From Calonectria ilicicola (taxonomy: Eukaryota > Ascomycota > Sordariomycetes > Hypocreales > Nectriaceae), in assembly GCA_020809705.1 (NCBI GenBank), contig CP085827.1, forward strand, positions 3,162,001-3,226,000: DNA of 64,000 nucleotides, in the 5' to 3' direction. The translations under genes were made by a program, and so were the position numbers. Each line of letters begins with the position of its first letter. Position 1 is the stretch's first letter. Of the stretch, positions 21,320 to 33,000 are shown in pieces. Under the pieces are notes generated by a model that did no database searches, was not told the DNA's origin, and saw only the letters and a list, made by a program, of their open reading frames with translations.

Positions 21320-23246
21320 TCAGATGCTGACAGAATCTACCATCAAACTTAGAGTGTTTTGTGGAGCCACTTGTCGGTGATCCTCCTCTAGCTTCAAATC
21401 CAAATTATAAACAGCCCGAACACCGCCGCGTATGCTATCTGCCTCATGTCCATTCGCTCGCAAAACACTAGTGGCAACACGAGCGGAGTCGCCATCATAA
21501 CACAGAACCAGTGCATGCTTGCCCTGGAGTTGAGAATACACCTCACTGTCCCTTGGACTAAGCTTGGAGTTTAAATCTTGCCATAGAGATGAGAGCAAAG
21601 ATGGATCATAGAAAGGACTCTTATCGGTAGGATTGACGAGTGGGAAATTGATAGAGCCCGGAAGACTGAACGTTTCAAAGTCTTCAGGTTGTCGCAAATC
21701 AACGATAATCGTATCAGGTGAGGGAATGATGATTTGCTCCCATCCTTGACGGTCATTTGAACGTCTCCTAGACATGAAAAGCAAAATATCTCTTGCCAAG
21801 ATCTTATCGAGGCGGTAGAACTCAGCAAGGGCCGTCAAAGGATCTTTCTCCCAAGCTTCATCATATCGGTACAGATCGACATCAATGAGCTCCTGATATG
21901 GGTTAGTGCTGCACATATCAAGATAGTATTCATAAAACTTACGGAATTCTTCATGCTGGGAAAATGTTCAGGTCCTAACTTATCGAAATACTCGTTAATG
22001 TATTGATAAGGCAAATCACAACATAGGGTCACGCAGTGAACTTTGCCGTCCTCTCCAGCGAGCTCAGCCAGCGTTCCGGCAGCTTTTCTTTTCTCAATGA
22101 GCTGATATAATCCTTGAAGATTGAAACCCGATGATGGACCGCTGACGATACCATGGCGGCAGAGCTGTAGTGACAATAAATATGATCGAAATGAGTCCAC
22201 TTCCTCTATGTGGTCAACAGATGCCTTCCACGGGAATTCGACAGGTGCTAGCAAAGCGAAAGACCGTGGACCAGGTACTCGGTCACCTGATGACGTGCAA
22301 ACGCTAGAAAAATCCATATTAGCGGGTTGACATCACTAGAGGATGAGCGGATACTTACCCGAGACGATAGACAGAAGGCTTGCTCTCTTTAAAGAATGTG
22401 CCTAATCCTGTCATTGTTCCTTTGAGACAAATATTAGTATAAAAAGATGAAAAGGCATGTGCTATCTATCCTTTCCACCTACCAGAAGTGCCCATTCCGG
22501 CACAAATTAAATTGATCTCTGGGAGCTGCTCTAGAATCTGCGGACCGGTCCACTTAATGTGAGATTTCCAATTCTGCAAGGGCATTAGCATGCTAGGTTT
22601 GGGGGACTTGCAACAATTGATCTTACACAATCATTATTGTACTGGTCAGGATTGACTACAGATGCAGAACCTTCTGCCCACCTCTTGGCAGCACGAATGC
22701 CTCCACGTTCATCAATAGGTTCTGGCTGAGATGGGCCTCCAAAAAGAGTCCTGTAAAAAGTCATAAGTTGTTGGGATCATACATGATGTATATGGTATAA
22801 ACATACACGTTAAGCCCAAAGAACTGCATCAATTTTAATTTGGCAAGCGAAGTCTTGTTGCTTAGGAAGGCGTGTACATCGTCTAATCCGAAGAAGACTT
22901 TGGAGATCAAGGCCATGGAGATGACGGTTGATCCTGAGCTATACTCCACGATAGTCTCAGTCTTGTTTGGTTGAACCTCATTTTGTAGAAGGTTAAGTGC
23001 TATAAAAGAAGTCAGAAATTCATTGCGTCTCTTGTATCAGAGAGTTGCCGTACCGGGCATAGATTTGACATTGTTGGCGGGGTGCATCGTCATCATTTTC
23101 GCATAGATGTGGACACCATCTTTGAGGTAAGGATTGAGCGCCTCTGGTAACTCTACGAGTGGAAGAGGGGGTGCTACGTCAGGGTCGAAGTAGTTTCTGA
23201 CGGAATCAGCTCCTCGATAGACATTAAGATGATTTCGTTTCTCCAT
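21320..23246 (-). CDS. PLP-dependent beta-family enzyme fused to a rhodanese domain
   Basis: Seven exons (23246-23054, 22999-22807, 22750-22627, 22573-22483, 22419-22359, 22303-21943 and 21892-21320) join in phase to 531 aa. Residues about 1-330 are a fold-type II PLP enzyme (cysteine synthase / threonine dehydratase-like). Lys61 in NNVKSMP is the expected Schiff-base lysine; SSGST (85-89) is the substrate loop; GMGTSGTMTG (196-205) is the PLP-phosphate loop; SGPSSG (275-280) supplies the pyridine-contacting Ser. Residues about 398-520 form a rhodanese domain, with VDLRQPEDFETF and the active-site loop CYDGDSAR (Cys472). The canonical Arg after Cys is absent. The fusion suggests that sulfur handled by one half is passed to, or taken from, the other. 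It is divergent from an MFS exporter. An upstream 5'-UTR intron (donor near 23320) is likely, because the coding phase does not continue before the ATG at 23246. Confidence 0.88.
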
Positions 23247-24345
23247 GTTGGTTGTAGATGTTGCATAACCTGCCAATCTCAAGTACGCAATTGTTAAAGT
23301 GCAGAAGGAGAAAAAAGAAATTACCAATGAAGATATATCATAATTCAATACAAGCTGGTATTTTTCCTCCTGGTCCATTGCGGTGGCAATTCCGGCCGCA
23401 ATTGGGCGCAGCCGAGGAAAGCGCGCGCCCTTCGTCCCGTTGTCCACCCAAGGTGGGCATTTCTGTGCCAAGAAGAGAACCTTGATGCCCTCATTCTGAG
23501 AGAATATTGCCTATTGCACTTGATGTTACATATTTTGCGGGAATTGTTTCCTAACTGAGCCGTTTCTTTTTCCCCATGCAACTTGTGTACGGCCAAGGCT
23601 AATTAGCAACTCTACTCATAGCTTCTGCATGCCAAGGTCCGGATACTCGTGTTCCAATTGGTGTGGCAAAAATCTTGCACTCATGTTTAATAACTCTATT
23701 TTCGTTGCTCCAAGAAAATTACCTCCACTAGAGCCGATCACTTCACCTGCCGATCAGAAGGCTAAAGGTAACATTGCATCGGGCACCTTGATGGTTCAAC
23801 ATCCCGCGCTTGCTACACATCGCTTTCTCGATGGCACCCCAGACGTAAAATCCACCTTGGCGGAGAATTTAACAAGTCAATGCGCTCAACGGACCGTGGT
23901 GAGCGGCTCGGCAGTTAAATTTTGACTGGGTCTGATGCGCATCCTCGTGCAAGACAGATGTTGGATTCGTGCCTAGGCTTGTCTAATTGGATATTCTAAG
24001 AGGAGCCAAGCTTATAGGCTGCAACCTGTTGAACTTGATGGGAATCAATTACGTACAAGTAGACTTCTATCGCGGAAATCTATACTCTACCATGCCAAGC
24101 AACTCAATGATGCCAGCACAATCGGCGCTTGAGCGGTGAAGTTACCTCTCTTCTGCATCCGAACTCGGATTATGGTCAAACGTGGCCATTTTTCATGACT
24201 TAATTTACATTCAAGCCGTGGAACATATTTTTCCATCCCCCCACGCACCCTAAACGAAATTTTCTAGTCCTTGTCCATTTGAGTCTCCCGTGTGGATCTG
24301 CACCACTGGAAAACCACTTGCCCCAGGACGCGGGCAGAATTCACA
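23247..24345. promoter_or_regulatory. Divergent promoter of the PLP-rhodanese and MFS exporter genes
   Basis: The 1.1-kb region separates two divergent ATGs (23246 minus, 24346 plus), so shared control is likely. GCCGATCA occurs twice as a direct repeat (23733-23740 and 23749-23756, 16 bp start to start), making a candidate regulator site. No TATA box is clear. Small frames here look non-coding. Confidence 0.45.
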
Positions 24346-26527
24346 ATGCCGCAGTCAGCAGCCCGACAAGAAACAGGCGACTCTCAAGTGATGGCCCCCA
24401 TTACTGCTGATGCAAACGCCAGCGACAGCCCAGAGGAAAGTCCTACCCAAGAGAAACAGGAGAAACACGTGTTCAATGAGCAAACCAATTATGTGCCTAG
24501 AAGCACCATCATCATGGTATGATTGATTGATACTGGCTGTTATTTTTGATGAAGAGGTTGCTTAGAATTACTGCTAGATTTTTCTGGCTTGCGCCAGCGT
24601 CGACTTTGTGGCTCTCATGGACCAGACAACGCTGGCGGCCAGTTTGAGCATTATTGGCAATTCTCTACATGCCAGCCAAGAGATGTCGTGGATAGCCAAT
24701 GGCTACTTCATGTAAGCTGCCTTCTACAACTTATTGTCTCATTACAACAAACGTTGGGCTCACAATTGACTAATTATGCACTCAGAACTTCCACCATCGG
24801 TCAACTTTTGTATGGACGACTATCGGATATTTGGTCTCGCAAGTTTATCCTCATGATTGGACTTGCAATCTTTTTCTTCGGGTCCCTAGCAGCCTCTCTT
24901 GCCCAAACCGCTACACAACTAATCATATTTCGCTGTTTCACTGGTTTTGGGGGTGGGGGGCTGATGACAGTTGCACAAATGATTGTCAGTGATGTGGTAC
25001 CTCTACGCGAAAGGGGAAAGTATCAAGGCATTTTGGTGAGTTATTGAAGAAGATACCATTTCTCGGATATTTGACATGTTCATTAAGTTAATACTGTGAA
25101 TTAAATAGGGTGCTGTAACGGCTCTTGCTAACGGAATTGGTCCTGTTGTTGGCGGTGCCATTTCCTCAAAATCCAGTAGTTCCTGGCGATGGATCTTCCG
25201 TATGAACCTCCCTTTGACCGTGTTGGCTACGGGATGTGTACTCTTTTTTATGCCTTTAAAGAAGGTCTTGGGAGACTGGAGATTGTAGGTCAGTCATAAA
25301 CCAGAAGGAGTCTGCGGCTAACGAGGCAACCCTAGGAAATTGAAAGCAATTGACTTTGTGGGAATTGGCTTAGCTCTAGCTGGAACTACTGGGATGATGC
25401 TCGGCTTGACCTGGGGAGGCGGCGAATACTCATGGGCTTCTGCAGCCGTCATTGCGAGTATAGCTGCAGGTTTCCTTGTCTGTGTCGCCTTCGTTTTCTG
25501 GCAATGGAAGGGCCCTGACTATCCCCTGGTACCATGTAAGATATGCCTTTCTTGCGCTTTGATAACACGCTAACTTTAACAGTGGATATCTTCCGGGCCC
25601 GCATGACAACCGGAGCTTGTATCACGATGGCTATTAATGGCTGGAACTTTGTAGTCCAGGTGTATTACATACCTACTTTTTATCAGCTGGTCTACAACTA
25701 TTCTGCTACCAAGTCTGGAGTCATGCTCTTGCCTATTACCCTTGTGCAAACGGCAAGTAGCACACTTTCCGGACTTGTGGTGCACTGGGTCGGGCGGTAT
25801 CGAGAGTGTATTTTATTTGGATGGCTCTGCTGGACCGTTGGCCTTGGCCTTATGTCCACCTTGGACGAAAATTCCGGTCTTGGAAAGCAAGTGGGCTACT
25901 CTCTACTTATCGGCGTGGGGGTCGGGAATACTCTTCAACCGTATGTGGTTCTCTTCCTTATTTTGTCCTCATCCAACTGACATCTTTATTAAGGGCCTTG
26001 ATTGCGATTCAAGCTGGAGTGCCACGAAAGGACATGGCCGTTGTGACTTCTTTCCGCAAGTAGGTTCCATCTCCAGTCTTTTCAACATGTTTTCCTCTAT
26101 TTGAAACTGATATGTTGTCCAAGTTTTGTGAGAAACTTAGGGTCGACTTTTGGGCTTGCCGTGTGTGGTACAATCCTGTAAGTTAACGTCTCAGGATCAT
26201 GGTCGCGGGGCGCTGACACCCAGTAGAAACAATGTTGTAAAAGGCTCACTGCCATCCTCAGGACTCGACCCAGATGACTATGACTTTTTTCTTGAAAATC
26301 CTAAACAATATTTAGCTACCCTTTCGACGGAGGATGCAGCACGTGTAAGTGCTGCTATCGCACCAGCATGTCAGGAGTCATTTCGAATTATTTTCTATCT
26401 TGGAGCGGGACTGGCAAGTCTGGGGTTTATCGTCGCTTATTTCCTCATGCCCCATATCGAGTTAAGTCGGCCTGACGATGAAAAGCTGAAGGAAGAGGGT
26501 CGACAAGCTCGTTTGGAGAAAAGTTAA
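24346..26527 (+). CDS. MFS multidrug exporter, 14-TM DHA2-like
   Basis: Nine exons (24346-24516, 24578-24711, 24786-25035, 25109-25284, 25336-25535, 25583-25940, 25994-26059, 26124-26177 and 26224-26527) join in phase to about 570 aa. The last acceptor could be CAG at 26223 or TAG at 26226. A polar cytosolic head of about 57 residues precedes helix 1, which carries LMDQTTLAASL. Motif A-like GRLSDIWSRK follows helix 2, and motif C-like NGIGPVVGGA follows the RERGKYQG loop. The length and two extra central helices (LALAGTTGMMLGLTWGG) fit the 14-helix drug:H+ antiporter group. It is divergent from the PLP-rhodanese gene, so export of that enzyme's product, or self-protection, is a reasonable inference. 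Confidence 0.9.
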
Positions 26528-27805
26528 AGTGGTTGAAGAATGAGTATCGACAGGTCTTAGTTTGTGTGGCCGAAGTAACAATGGAATATTTCTTGACCTG
26601 TCATGAACCACAGTATCGAGTCCTCATTGAAAGAGCCATTCTCATTGGTTTTTCAAATAAATAGCATTCAAATTCGTGTTTTAATATTAGATTCATTTGC
26701 ATTGTCATATTCCAGAAGTATTGCTTGAAAAAGCTCCAATGTTCGATGTGTTTGATGAATGTAGTTCCCACATCAATATCAGGAATTGCAACTGACATGT
26801 ATCAATACATGTTGATCATCCCCGAACTACAGCTGCTCATCTTCACATCTAACTTCACATAGCTATGCTGACTATGTTACGTGGTTGGTTTGTCAAGTGT
26901 AAAAATTGGCCCACCGGAGAGCTGTTAATGGTAATACCAATATGTGCGCCTCTAGCTGGTTGTTTTGGCTGAGGAACGGCGGCCAGCTAGCTTTGTCGAT
27001 CATGGAGATCACCAAGTCCATCAAGGTTCGTGGAACTCGGCAGTTTAAACCGGCAGATAATGGGGCCATGCACAATGATCAAGTTTTGAAAGTGATCAGG
27101 TGGGGAATATGGATTAAGATACACATCGGACGTGATATAAAAAAAACTGGTTAATACCCGCTCCTATGCATCGGCTCAATATCGAGCCGTTGCAATCAAG
27201 GTTCTCACCTAGACATCAAGGTTAATTCTCTTACCGAATACAATCCTTTAAGGTTAAAAGGGCGCGTTTTACGTTATAAGCGTAGCATCGAAGGATGCAA
27301 GATCTAAAACTTGACGGGACGAGCCGATGCGAGGAGTCCATGTGACGGGAACTTCGTGGGTCATGATATGGGGCTCAATGGTACCGTGTTACTCATTGCC
27401 ATTACAGCAATTCAAGGTAAAACATATTTATAATTCAATCACCAATATCAACCACTCATCCTAGAAGGTCATTGGTGTTCCCAATCGGACATCAAGGTGG
27501 CTGCACTGATGCAGCTGAGACAAATAGAATCCGCGGGCATTGTAGCACTGCATTCAAGCCACTGCAATTAGATTCTTAGTTAGTAAAGAAAATTGTCAGC
27601 TGCTATGGGAGGTGCAACTCTGCACTAGTTACTACGTGGTCGGTTGCTTTTTTGATGAAGCAATCGGCATGGCATATCCGAGGTGGATACTTAGTTGGCA
27701 AGGCAGCTCGCAGGCTCTTCATGTCAATGGACACCTGCAAGGAAAGGAAATATTGAGAAATTAGTCCATGAAGTGATTAATCTCAATGTTAGGATATGCG
27801 TGGTC
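26528..27805. other. Gene-free interval of 1.3 kb
   Basis: Nothing recognised beyond small frames without domains. It ends in the promoter of the L-amino-acid oxidase gene. Confidence 0.45.
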
Positions 27806-27810
27806 TATAA
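27806..27810 (+). promoter_or_regulatory. TATA box of the L-amino-acid oxidase gene
   Basis: TATAA (in GGTCTATAAAGAC) lies 75 bp before the ATG at 27881. Confidence 0.5.
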
Positions 27811-27880
27811 AGACATAACAGAAAGACCAAGAGAAATGGTTGCAACACCCTCAATCTCGTCCAACATTTAGTGCTGCACC

Positions 27881-29638
27881 ATGTCTCGCAAGACGCCACT
27901 GGCACTTTTTGCAGTCTCTTTAGCCTTTTCTGCGGTCGCAAACGCTAAGAAGCCTCTCCTGAAAGATTTTGATGCTCTAGGTGCTTGGTTTGACGGAGTC
28001 GCCTCAATCAATACCACTACAGATTCTGAAAATCTCGATGAAAAGAAGAATACATCTATCGCCATCGTTGGCGCTGGCATCACAGGCCTAGTTACAGGTC
28101 TCATGTTAGATAGCGTGGGTGTGCACAACTGGGAATTGCTTGAGGCCAACAACCGCATTGGAGGCCGCCTGCGCACCATTTATGTGGGAGAAACGCAGGA
28201 ATGGGCAGAGATGGGGCCCATGAGGCTCCCCCACAGTGTTACCTACAAAGACAACAACGAGACTCTCGAATATTCCGACCATGCCATGACATTCCAGTTG
28301 GCAGATTGGCTTAATGAAATGAACAAGGACAATCATTCTGATCTCAAGATTGACTTTATCCCATGGATTCAACATTCTCCAAACGAGCTGCTGGCCCTAG
28401 GTACAGGGAGGCACCCCGATGGAAGCATTCCTACACGAGCAGAAATCGCAGCGAACTCCAGCCTTGGAAAACCTGCACCACTTTCAACTAAGGAATACAA
28501 GGATGTCAAGGCAAGAATGAACGGAATTCTGATGAACCAGACTACGCTCCAAGAAATCCAGAAAGACATTTGGAGGGTTCACGGACGTGTTATGGAAGAA
28601 GGGCTTGATGAAATCAGCCAGCAGAGTATGATGCGGAATGTCTGGAACGCGAGCATCAATGTCACCGATGCCATTGTGCGATCTTCAGACTATGATGTAT
28701 TTTGGGATGAGATGCACCACAACTCAAACTTAGCACAGGATGGCGGCGCCAGCGCTCTCGCAGAAACTCATTGGAAATGCGTCGACGGAGGCTTTAGTAA
28801 ATTTGCCGACGCCATCAAGCCTCACGTGCAAGATCGTCTCAAGTTGAATCGCCAAGTCAGGAAGATCGAGGCCATCACCGACGAGAACGGCGATGTAAAG
28901 GGCACAAGGCTGTCTTGGGTAGAGCCCGATGCGAACAGAACTGTTACAAAACCGAAGCCAGGTCAAGCCAAAGATTACGACTACACAATGGTGGCGGTAC
29001 CATTCACCATGACGCGCATGATGTCTCTACCTTCGTTTTCATCTGTCCTCACGCGCGCCATGTCGGAGCGCGGCCTGCGGTTCAAAGATGCCTGCAAGGT
29101 TGCACTTCTGTTCAGCGAGAGATTTTGGGAAAAGGGCGATCGCCCAATTTTCGGTGGCTACTCTACTCCTCCCGATGCTGATATCGGCGCGCTCTACTAT
29201 CCAGTGTACGGCCTTAACGAGACTGGGCGGCCTGGACTGATCATGCACTACCGTGGCGGTGATTGGAGCAGTCGATTCACCAGTTTGAGCGATGAAGAAC
29301 ACGTCAGCATGGTCCTGGATGCAATCGCGTCGCTTCACGGCGAGGAAGTGCGCGATCTTTACACAGGCGACTATGAGCGTCTCTGCTGGTTGCAAGAAAA
29401 ATTCATCAGTACAGCTTGGACTCGGCCAGACGTTGAGCAGCATAAATTGTACATTCCCGCATATCACCAAACCGAATTCAACACTATTTTCATCGGCGAG
29501 CACACTGCACCGACTCATGCGTGGATCAGCTCGTCGTTGCATTCCGCTGTCAGAGGAGCGGTGCAGTTGCTGCTCGAAATTGGGCTTGTTGACGAGGCAA
29601 AGGAACTCAACCAGCGCTGGATGGGGCGATGGATCTAG
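27881..29638 (+). CDS. Secreted L-amino-acid oxidase (FAD flavin amine oxidase)
   Basis: An intronless frame of 585 aa. A signal peptide covers about residues 1-22 (ending AVANA). The FAD Rossmann motif IAIVGAGITGL spans about 60-70, with Glu88 in ELLEANNRIGGRLRT as the ribose contact and the second flavin motif. The C-terminus has the family's FIGEHTAPTHAWISSSLHSAVRGA block, which closes over the flavin. Several N-glycosylation sequons fit secretion. The length matches fungal and snake-type LAAOs. The reaction is oxidative deamination of an L-amino acid to a 2-oxo acid, ammonia and H2O2; the substrate cannot be read from sequence. It precedes a Zn(II)2Cys6 factor on the same strand, which may control it. 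Roles in nitrogen scavenging or antimicrobial peroxide production are known for the family. Confidence 0.92.
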   Translation: MSRKTPLALFAVSLAFSAVANAKKPLLKDFDALGAWFDGVASINTTTDSENLDEKKNTSIAIVGAGITGLVTGLMLDSVGVHNWELLEANNRIGGRLRTIYVGETQEWAEMGPMRLPHSVTYKDNNETLEYSDHAMTFQLADWLNEMNKDNHSDLKIDFIPWIQHSPNELLALGTGRHPDGSIPTRAEIAANSSLGKPAPLSTKEYKDVKARMNGILMNQTTLQEIQKDIWRVHGRVMEEGLDEISQQSMMRNVWNASINVTDAIVRSSDYDVFWDEMHHNSNLAQDGGASALAETHWKCVDGGFSKFADAIKPHVQDRLKLNRQVRKIEAITDENGDVKGTRLSWVEPDANRTVTKPKPGQAKDYDYTMVAVPFTMTRMMSLPSFSSVLTRAMSERGLRFKDACKVALLFSERFWEKGDRPIFGGYSTPPDADIGALYYPVYGLNETGRPGLIMHYRGGDWSSRFTSLSDEEHVSMVLDAIASLHGEEVRDLYTGDYERLCWLQEKFISTAWTRPDVEQHKLYIPAYHQTEFNTIFIGEHTAPTHAWISSSLHSAVRGAVQLLLEIGLVDEAKELNQRWMGRWI

Positions 29639-30076
29639 GCATAAGGCACCACAGATAAGAACAAATTGGTTAGAGTTGAGTTGGTGGGTTTCGAGCGGCC
29701 CAATGTACTAGAGCACACTACGTGGTGTTGGACCATCAAATTTGGCTAGCCTTGACTAGGCTCAAGGGCAAAGTTTCTTTCAATAATGGCCAAACTATTA
29801 AGAATTTGGTGTTGAACATGACGCGTGTGTTTGATTATGGCTGCCTGGTCGTGAGGGTGAGTGTGAAGGTGGGGCGACGTAAGCCAACTGTTGTTCTAGA
29901 TTGCCTTCAATTTCGCCCATGTCACACGGAATCCCACAGGCGATCAATCGTTGGCGTCGGACTATAGTAGTTCCGCGCAAATAGCGCAGATTGAGCTGAA
30001 GATGGTCAGGACTTGAAAGTTGCCAAGAGATTCTCCAACAAGGCTCTCGCCCTATTCAGAGACATGCGCCGTCGTC
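29639..30076. other. Intergenic between oxidase and Zn(II)2Cys6 factor
   Basis: No gene seen; this is the promoter of the regulator at 30077. Confidence 0.45.
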
Positions 30077-32353
30077 ATGTTTCCATCCCCACCCTCGCAA
30101 GACAACGATGTGTCGACTGGTGCGCCTTCTCAGCCATCAACCCTCAGGCGATTACCTGCGTGTGGACCGTGTCAACAGCGCAAGGTAAAATGTGAGCGCA
30201 AGTTTCCTTGCTCCAGCTGTGTCAAATACGGGTCCCAATGTGTGCCTGCTCCGATATCCTCACGCCCGCGACAGCGTCGGTTTCCCGAAAAGGCCCTCCT
30301 GGAACGCCTCCACAGGTACGAGGAGATTATGCGACAAAATAATCTCGACTTTGAATCAGTTCCCAGTCACCCTACCAAAGAAAACAAAAACAGTCCCGCT
30401 TCAAATAATAACAACCAAGGCGATGATGTCGACCTCCACTTGTCGCCAGTCTATGAAGCCAAGTATGTCTTTTTTTTCTATTGGCTCCCTTTACCCCAGC
30501 CACTGACATTAATAGGGATTTTTGGCAAACAATGAACAAAGGAGTATGGATTCCATCCGTATTTCAAGCATTTTACTGACAATAGCGATAGTTTAAAGAT
30601 GAGGATGACGAAAGCATTTCATCCCTTGAATATAACGGAGAAACCTGGGCCAAGGATGCCTGGGATCAGTTGTACCAAAGCCCCGGCCATTCTCTGCTTG
30701 GTATTCGCAAAACAAATGTTGATCTCTCTTCTCAGCACCCAGAGCCAGTACATATTTTCAGGCTCTGGCAAATTTACTTAGACAATGTCGACCCCTTACT
30801 CAAAGTCACACACACTCCCACTCTGCAGGCACGCATCATCGAGGCCATGAGCAACATGAAGAATGTCGACAATGACTTAGAAGTGCTGATGTTTAGCATA
30901 TACTCTATATCAATCCTGACCCTTGAAGAATCCGAGTGCGTTTCATTATTTGGTTGGGGCAAGGATGCACTCTTATCTCGGTTCTATTACTCTTGCGAGC
31001 AAGCGCTTTCAAATTGTGGCTATCTCAGGACTAGCAACCTTGACTGTCTAACTGGGTTATTTCTTTATTTGGTATGTAGCCTACCGGACTTGCATAAAGC
31101 AGAAACTAATATCATCTTAGGTCTCACTTGGCTCCAGCATTGACCCTAGATCCTTGTCATCCATGCTTGGCATTGCCATTCGCATCGCCAAAAGACTTGG
31201 TCTTCATATCGAGGCAAGCTACAGCGATTGTAACGCTCTCGAAGCCGAGCAACGCAGAAGGATTTGGTGGACACTACTTCTCTATGACTCCCGCATCATC
31301 GACATGGTGGATCACAAGAGTACAGAAATGAATCCTTCCTGGAATTGTCGAATTCCTCTCAACATTAATGACTCAGCACTGCGACCAGAGACAAAGGTGC
31401 TCCCAACAGCCGACTTAAAACCCACAGAGTCACTTTTTGTCGCTGTGCGAGGCGAGCTGGGCAACTTCCTTCGCCACGCTGAGTGGTACCTTGATTATTC
31501 AGTTCCATCTTTGAAGTCAGTTGCAAAGTCCGTCAGAGAAACAGCTAGTTTACAGCATGATGTGGCCTCTCTGGAAAAAGTAATCGAGGAAAGATATTTC
31601 AAGTACTGCAACCTGGAGAACCCTTTGCACTTTATGACCATTCATACGGCTCGAGCGCAACTATCCAGACTCAAGCTCCTCGAGCAATATGCAGATGGTA
31701 CTAGGGAACATCTTGGGCCGGACCGCGATACTACCGTTTCGTACGCATTTAACATGCTAGAAAACGATACCAAAATTTTGGCCTCGCCTCTCACAAAACG
31801 ATTCATCTGGCTCCTTCGAATTTATTTCCCTCTTCCTGCGTATATTCATATTGTTCGGGACCTAAAAACTAGACCCATCAGCAAACTATCCGATCGAGCA
31901 TGGGCCACCATGGCAGACAATTATGATGCGCGGTCCGACTCATTATATTCAGCGGACAGTCGCCTGTTCAAATTTCTCGCTCAATTTATTCTTCAAGCTT
32001 GGGATGCTCGTGTCGAGGCATTTAATAAATCCGGAGAATTGTTGATGACGCCGAGAATTGTTGCATCTATTAAAAAAGCATTAGGCGAGGGAACACAAGA
32101 TGAGCAGAACACGAACAATGATGCAAACCTCATCAGCGCGAACATGGTTGGACTTTTTGCAAACATTCCGACAGAGTTGGATCCTGCTAAAATTCTTCAT
32201 GGAATGTATTGGCAGGGCATCAATACGGACTCAAACCCAGACATGGTTTCTAATATTCCTGATGATTTCCCCACGAATTATGATATAAATCAGCTCGATT
32301 TAACGTCGATGGGATTGGGTATTGGAGATCAACCGAGCTGGCCACCAAATTAA
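30077..32353 (+). CDS. Zn(II)2Cys6 transcription factor with fungal_trans domain
   Basis: Exons 30077-30462, 30516-30543, 30592-31071 and 31121-32353 join in phase to 708 aa. The zinc cluster spans about residues 27-53, reading C-x2-C-x6-C-x5-C-x2-C-x6-C and starting ACGPCQQRKVKC. It is followed by a basic linker (RPRQRR) and a short leucine-containing dimerisation helix (KALLERLHRYEEIM). The middle homology region begins around PVHIFRLWQIYLDNVDPLLKVTHTPTL and includes the typical GIAIRIAKRLGLH and RRRIWWTLLLYD motifs. Nuclear DNA-binding regulator. It lies 0.4 kb after the L-amino-acid oxidase and before the lactonase-like gene, so local control is plausible. ATG 30077 is chosen because the frame upstream has no ATG. 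Confidence 0.92.
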
Positions 32354-33000
32354 GCAGTGAACGAACCGGTGTATCATATCATGACGACCATATTTTGAAG
32401 CTACCGAAGGCATCGCCATTAGGAATCTTCTGGATTAACAATAGCTTTTGTATACTATTAGTCTCTTTATCAGCCAAGACCATACCCCTCTAATAATATT
32501 ACCAATATGCAGCACCTATAAGATGCCAACCTCATCCTTGAGACTGTCGAGTCAGTGAGAGACATTACTAATTCATTTAACCAAGAATAGGATCTCTATT
32601 TATCACATGATGCAGGTATATACCTATATTGTCGTCCAGATTGGTTAAAATAGCGCATGAATCCGCCTGTACAAGACACTGCAGTGCCCAGATAAACCTG
32701 AGCAGGACGGGTAGAGGTTCACATGAGGGCTGAAGGGAGAATGATAGCAAACTCAGTCTCCTTTAGCCGGCATATTGGTCATAAAGAAAAACACTAGTTA
32801 AATGAGCATTCGCCTTGAGAGATAATGCACTTTGGTCATTTTCGCATAAATTCTTCTTTGTCTATCTTGTTTTTAAAACGGTGGTTATATACATTCTGTT
32901 CGGTCTGTGCAAATATAATACCAACTTTATACATTCTAATTGTTCTCAAAGAATGGCCGAGTCGCATTTCTAGCCAGGCTAATAGTTCAATCAGTCAGAT
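32354..33000. other. Intergenic between convergent genes
   Basis: 3' flanks of the Zn(II)2Cys6 factor and of the lactonase-like gene. Nothing recognised. Confidence 0.5.

Noticed and set aside
23247..23471. N-terminal extension of the PLP-rhodanese protein
   Set aside because: The frame upstream of ATG 23246 contains a clear intron (GTAATTTC...GGCAG) whose removal breaks phase, so it is best read as 5' UTR.
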